Source of the DNA: Neocallimastix lanati (nom. inval.)
Lineage: Eukaryota > Neocallimastigomycota > Neocallimastigomycetes > Neocallimastigales > Neocallimastigaceae
Assembly: GCA_016946835.1 (NCBI GenBank)
Contig: JACVTC010000012.1
Coordinates: 1,233,501 to 1,297,500, forward strand
Length of the DNA: 64,000 nt
Direction: 5' to 3'
Of this stretch, positions 58,757 through 64,000 are shown piece after piece. Under the pieces are notes generated by a model. It ran no database searches. It saw only the letters and a program-made list of their open reading frames with translations, and had not been told where the DNA came from. How positions within the stretch are numbered: position 1 is the stretch's first letter; every line of letters begins with the position of its first letter. The position numbers were made by a program, and so were the translations under genes.

Positions 58757-59635
58757 TATATTATATTAAAAACATAAATCTATAAAATATACCATAATTA
58801 TATGGTCAAACTAAAAATATATGAAATATATGCATTATGTCATATGATATATTCTGTGATATACGGGACTTTTATGTGCACTGGCTGTTTTTAATAATAA
58901 AGCTATTTATTTAATAATCTTTATTAATAATTATTATTATTTTAACCAACTATTTAGTATAATAACAATCCAGTTATTGAATTAGAAGTAATATGTTTTT
59001 TGAACATCATTAAAATAAATTTATAATATAGTAACTATTAATTATATTATATTTTAACTATATAAATAAATTTAATATGCAAAATAAAAATAAATATTAT
59101 GATATACAGAAAAAATATTATTATATTTAAAGATATAGGTACTATTTATTATTTATATTTATAATAATAATAATATATAATATATAATGTAATGTGTAGT
59201 AACTATTAATTATAATAAAAATATTAAATATAGAAAATTATTATTATAACATATGTAAGATGAAATAATTAAAATAATATAGAATATATATTAAAATATA
59301 ATTCAAATAAGAAATTATTTTTAAGAATTATAATTAAGAAAAGCTCTAAATTGAATGCAATATTAAATATAATATTAATTAATTGAATATAAATTGAATT
59401 AAATTGAATGTAATATTAAATTGAATATATTATTAATTAAATAGAATAGAATATAAATTGAATAGATTATATTATTTAATTTGTTGCTGTACCTCTTCTG
59501 TTTTTATTATATCAATTTGAAATAAATGAAAATTTATAAAAATTTAAGGGATTAATCACAAAAAAAAAAAAATTATAATTAATAGAATGGTTCAGTTACA
59601 AAAAATATTTTTATTTTATTAATTATAAATAATTG
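58757..59635. other. AT-rich intergenic
   Basis: Contains GAATATAAATTGAAT-type short repeats at 59390-59465. No gene recognised. Confidence 0.55.
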
Positions 59636-60163
59636 AATAATAAATAATATAAAAAGAGTATTTATTAATAAATAATAAATAATAAATAATAAATAATAAA
59701 TAATAAATAAATAGTAATTAATAAATAAATAATACATAAATAAATATTATGTATACCCTTTATTTAGTTTTAATCTAATTATTTATTATTTATTATTCAA
59801 TTATTTATTATTTATTATTTATTATTTATTATTTATTATATATTATTTATTATTTATTATTTATTATTTATTATTTATTATTTATTATTTATTATTTATT
59901 ATATATTATTTATTATTTATTATTTATTATTTATTATTTATTATTTATTATTTATTATTTATTATTTATTATTTATTATTTATTATTTATTATTTATTAT
60001 TTATTATTTATTATTCAATTATTTATTATTTATTATTTATTAATAAATACTCTTTTTATTATTTATTATTTATTATTTATTATTTATTATTTATTATTTA
60101 TTATTTATTATTTATTATTTATTATTTATTATTTATTATTTATTATTAATTATTTATTATTAA

Positions 60164-60205
<42 letters not shown>

Positions 60206-62150
60206 TATTATTTATTATTTATTATTTATTATTTATTATTTATTATTTATTATTTATTATTTATTATTTATTATTTATTATTTATTATTTATTATTTATT
60301 ATTTATTATTTATTATTTATTATTTATTATTTATTATTTATTATTTATTATTTATTATTTATTATTTATTATTCAATTATTTATTATTTATTATTTATTA
60401 ATAAATACTCTTTTTATTATTTATTATTTATTATTTATTATTTATTATTTATTATTTATTATTTATTATTTATTATTTATTATTTATTATTTATTATTAA
60501 TTATTTATTATTAATTATTTATTATTTATTATTTATTATTTATTATTAATTATTTATTATTTATTATTTATTATTTATTATTTATTATTTATTATTTATT
60601 ATTTATTATTTATTATTTATTATTTATTATTTATTATTTATTATTTATTATTTATTATTTATTATTTATTATTTATTATTTATTATTTATTATTTATTAT
60701 TTATTATTTATTATTTATTATTTATTATTTATTATTCAATTATTTATTATTTATTATTCAATTATTTATTATTTATTATTTATTAATAAATACTCTTTTT
60801 ATTATTTATTATTTATTATTTATTATTTATTATTTATTATTTATTATTTATTATTTATTATTTATTATTCAATTATTTATTATTTATTATTCAATTATTT
60901 ATTATTTATTATTTATTAATAAATACTCTTTTTATTATTTATTATTTATTATTTATTAATAAATACTCTTTTTATTATTTATTATTTATTATTTATTAAT
61001 AAATACTCTTTTTATTATTTATTATTTATTATTTATTATTTATTATTTATTATTTATTATTTATTATTTATTATTTATTATTCAATTATTTATTATTTAT
61101 TATTCAATTATTTATTATTTATTATTTATTAATAAATACTCTTTTTATTATTTATTATTTATTATTTATTAATAAATACTCTTTTTATTATTTATTATTT
61201 ATTATTTATTATTTATTATTTATTATTTATTATTAATTATTTATTATTAATTATTTATTATTTATTATTTATTATTTATTATTAATTATTTATTATTTAT
61301 TATTTATTATTTATTATTTATTATTTATTATTTATTATTTATTATTTATTATTTATTATTTATTATTTATTATTTATTATTTATTATTTATTATTTATTA
61401 TTTATTATTTATTATTTATTATTTATTATTTATTATTTATTATTCAATTATTTATTATTTATTATTCAATTATTTATTATTTATTATTTATTAATAAATA
61501 CTCTTTTTATTATTTATTATTTATTATTTATTAATAAATACTCTTTTTATTATTTATTATTTATTATTTATTAATAAATACTCTTTTTATTATTTATTAT
61601 TTATTATTTATTATTTATTATTTATTATTTATTATTTATTATTTATTATTCAATTATTTATTATTTATTATTCAATTATTTATTATTTATTATTTATTAA
61701 TAAATACTCTTTTTATTATTTATTATTTATTATTTATTAATAAATACTCTTTTTATTATTTATTATTTATTATTTATTATTTATTATTTATTATTTATTA
61801 TTTATTATTTATTATTCAATTATTTATTATTTATTATTCAATTATTTATTATTTATTATTTATTAATAAATACTCTTTTTATTATTTATTATTTATTATT
61901 TATTAATAAATACTCTTTTTATTATTTATTATTTATTATTTATTATTTATTATTTATTATTTATTATTCAATTATTTATTATTTATTATATTTATTAATA
62001 AATACTCTTTTTATTATTTATTATTTATTATTTATTATTTATTATTTATTATTTATTATTAATAAATACTCTTTTATTATTATTTATTATTTATTATTTA
62101 TTATTATTTATTATTTATTTATTATTTATTATTTATTTATTATTTAGTAA
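59636..62150. repeat. 7-bp satellite (TATTATT)n, 2.5 kb
   Basis: The largest heptamer array. Higher-order structure: blocks of pure TATTATT are separated by CAATTATT variants and by the motif TTATTAATAAATACTCTTTTTATT, which recurs more than ten times (for example 60035-60060, 60400-60420, 60780-60805, 60915-61020). A short AAATAAT-oriented stretch with AAAAAGAGTATTTATTAATAAATAA (59652-59720) starts the array in the opposite orientation, so the array includes an inversion point near 59720-59790. Confidence 0.95.
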
Positions 62151-62986
62151 GAATTAATAAATAATATTTTTATAATTTTTAAAGTTAATTAATAAAGATT
62201 TATATTTATTTAATAAAAAAAAATTAATACTTGAGTAGTACAAAAAAATTTTTTTGTTTTTCTTATTTCAATTTTCATACATTTATTTATTTATTATTTA
62301 TTTATTTTATTATTAATTTATTTATTTATTTACTTTATTATTAATAAATTTATTTATTTATTTTATTATTAATTAATTTATTTATTTATTTTATTATTAA
62401 TTTATTTATTTATTTATTTTATTATTAATTTATTTATTTATTTACATTTTGGATATTTTTTTTGATTTTGACAAATGAATAAATTAAAATGCAAAAAAAA
62501 AATTATTTTTTTGATCTATTCTATTAATTTTTTATATTACAATAATATATTTCAATAATATATTACAATAGTACTTGTAATTACAATGAATGAATTAAAA
62601 AATTAAAATGAAAATTTTTGGATAATTAAAATTAGAAATAAAAAAAAATGAAAAAAAAAAAAACATTCAACCTTTTTTTTTTTTTTTTTTTTTTTTTTTG
62701 CTTTTTACTTTTTTATATCTAATTTTTTTTTTTTTTTTTTACTATAAAATAATATATTATTATTATTATTATTAAAAAAAATATTTTAATATTAATAGTA
62801 ATAATATATAATTCATAATTTCATAATAAAAATATTAATAATTTATAGTCATATAAATTCAATTAAATATTAAATATTGATTTTTATTTTATTTTATTTT
62901 ATTTATTTTTTTTTTTTTTTAAAGAAAAAAAAAACTATTGAAATAAAAGTTTTTATTGAAATTTCAATATTTAAAATATTTTTATT
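62151..62986. other. AT-rich upstream region of the LRR gene
   Basis: TTTATTTATTTA/TTATTAAT repeats at 62278-62450, poly(T) 62672-62699. The 100 bp before the ATG at 62987 are A/T only, like the other host genes here. No other gene seen. Confidence 0.6.
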
Positions 62987-64000
62987 ATGTCTTTATTTTT
63001 TCAGAAACAAACAAATTATATCTATATTATAATACTTTTATATGGATTGATTATTCCATATAGTATTGCTTCAGATTGTGATGTTTTTGCCAATGTTATT
63101 AATTTATTGGGTGGTAGTTTAAAAAATAATCTTTCAAGAGTCAATAATTGTTGTGATTTTAGTGGAATTACTTGTGATAATAATAATAGAATTACCGAAA
63201 TGTAATTAATGTTTTTTTTTTTTTTATGATTATTATTATTTTTATCATTAATACAAATTTTTATAAAAATTAAATTTCCAAATATTTAAAAATTAATGTC
63301 ATAATGTAAATAACTAATTTTGCTTATCTATTAGAAAAATTACCAAATTAGATAGCCATGAAGAAGATAAATTTGAAAAAGTGATTGATGAATTTAGTAA
63401 ATTAAAAAGTTTAACTTCATTGTAAATATATTAATTTCAGAAATAATTTCATAATACATATACATAACAAGAAATATATTTATTATTAATTTATTATTAT
63501 AAATATTTTTATTTTAAAATATTAGACAACTATCTGAATTTAATACTTTAAGTCGAACAGGAATCCCTAGTAATATTGGAAAATTAACAAATTTAAAAAA
63601 ATTGTAAACTATTAATAAAAAATTATAGAATTAAATGTTTAATATATTTTATATTTAATAAAAATATTTAATTTAATAATTGTTATTTTTTTTATTTTTT
63701 ATTTTTTATTTTTTATTTTTTTTTTATTTTTTTTTTATTTTTTTATTTTTTTTATATTATATTATTGTTTAATAAAAAGAATAATCAGTAATTCTAGTGG
63801 CGAGTGTGAGAAAACTACTATTCCACAAGAAATTGGTGACTTGGTTAATTTGGAAGTTTTGTAAGTTTGATAGTAAAATAACAAGATAAATTTTATTTTT
63901 TTTTTCCATTATAAAATATATATGCATTATATCAATATTTTAAAATAAAAGACGATTACTTTTAATTACTAAAAATTCAATTATTTATTTTTATATTAAA
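62987..64000 (+). CDS. secreted leucine-rich-repeat protein, 5' part (runs off the window)
   Basis: Exons 62987-63201, 63335-63421, 63526-63603, 63780-63860 and 63952 to the window end. Exon 1 encodes a signal peptide (about residues 1-28, hydrophobic IYIIILLYGLIIPYSIAS) and a plant-type LRR N-terminal cap: CDVFANVINLLGG, then NNCCDFSGITCDNNNRITEI. Exons 2-4 (87, 78, 81 nt; all multiples of 3) each encode about one repeat: FSKLKSLTSL; TGIPSNIGKLTNLKKL; TTIPQEIGDLVNLEVL, the plant-like LxxL..N.(L/I)xGxIPxxIGxLxxL type. The introns that separate exons 2-5 are in phase 2 and split the closing Leu codon as TT|A; the first (AT|A) is also phase 2. Donors are GTAA, acceptors AG. Extracellular or surface protein, probably in recognition or adhesion (family inference); a C-terminal membrane anchor, if any, lies outside the window. 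The last exon segment is least certain. Confidence 0.82.

Noticed and set aside
1-64000. Mitochondrial or Plasmodium/Dictyostelium origin suggested by AT content
   Set aside because: The chromodomain Ty3 element, copia relics, GT-AG introns and gene types fit a fungal nuclear genome better; standard code is used. Not proven from this window alone.

Overview
The window looks like nuclear DNA of a fungus with an extremely AT-rich genome, most likely an anaerobic gut fungus (Neocallimastigomycota). This is an inference from four things: long A/T homopolymers and AT microsatellites everywhere, short AT-rich GT-AG introns, a Ty3-type chromovirus with a C-terminal chromodomain (fungal style), and an MFS transporter whose core resembles Firmicutes proteins. 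No rRNA gene, intact canonical tRNA gene or CRISPR array was seen.

Host genes are few and widely spaced: (i) 190-1146 (+), a decayed fragment of a protein made of exact 104-residue Cys-containing repeats; (ii) 32145-33767 (+), a DHA2-type drug/H+ antiporter; (iii) 46733-47917 (+), a multi-pass membrane protein of unknown function; (iv) 52049-55866 (-), a five-exon gene (reconstructed here) joining an N-terminal membrane domain and a long disordered region to a C-terminal alpha/beta hydrolase with a readable Ser-Asp-His triad; (v) 62987-64000 (+), the 5' end of a secreted leucine-rich-repeat protein with introns placed in phase 2 inside the Leu codon that ends each repeat.

Much of the rest is mobile-element sediment. 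The centrepiece is a complete Ty3/chromovirus retrotransposon (8668-15788) with two 643-bp LTRs that read as identical, a 5-bp target duplication, and a single 1442-codon gag-pol frame. Its 1.5-kb leader carries a foreign, frameshifted small gene encoding a secreted, Kex2-type prepropeptide. The element landed inside an older 0.9-kb repeat whose uninterrupted relative is at 35871-36811 on the other strand, so the empty target site can be read directly. Around it lie decayed copia (5.3, 20.6, 35-37, 38.6-42.4, 50-51.3 kb) and Ty3 (5.8-8, 16-17.4 kb) relics, another gag relic at 18.9-19.2 kb, a frameshifted MULE-type transposase (24-25.3 kb), a 0.3-kb foldback element (3.0-3.3 kb), and tRNA-derived SINE-like elements (58.3-58.75 kb and a truncated relative at 43.1-43.3 kb).

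The remaining kilobases are satellites, above all a 7-bp repeat (ATTATTT on one strand) in large blocks at 28.2-29.9, 44-46.3, 48.8-49.05 and 59.6-62.1 kb, in both orientations, mixed with a recurring TAATAAATACTC motif. A 7-bp period has no stop in any frame on the ATTATTT strand, so these blocks create long false ORFs.
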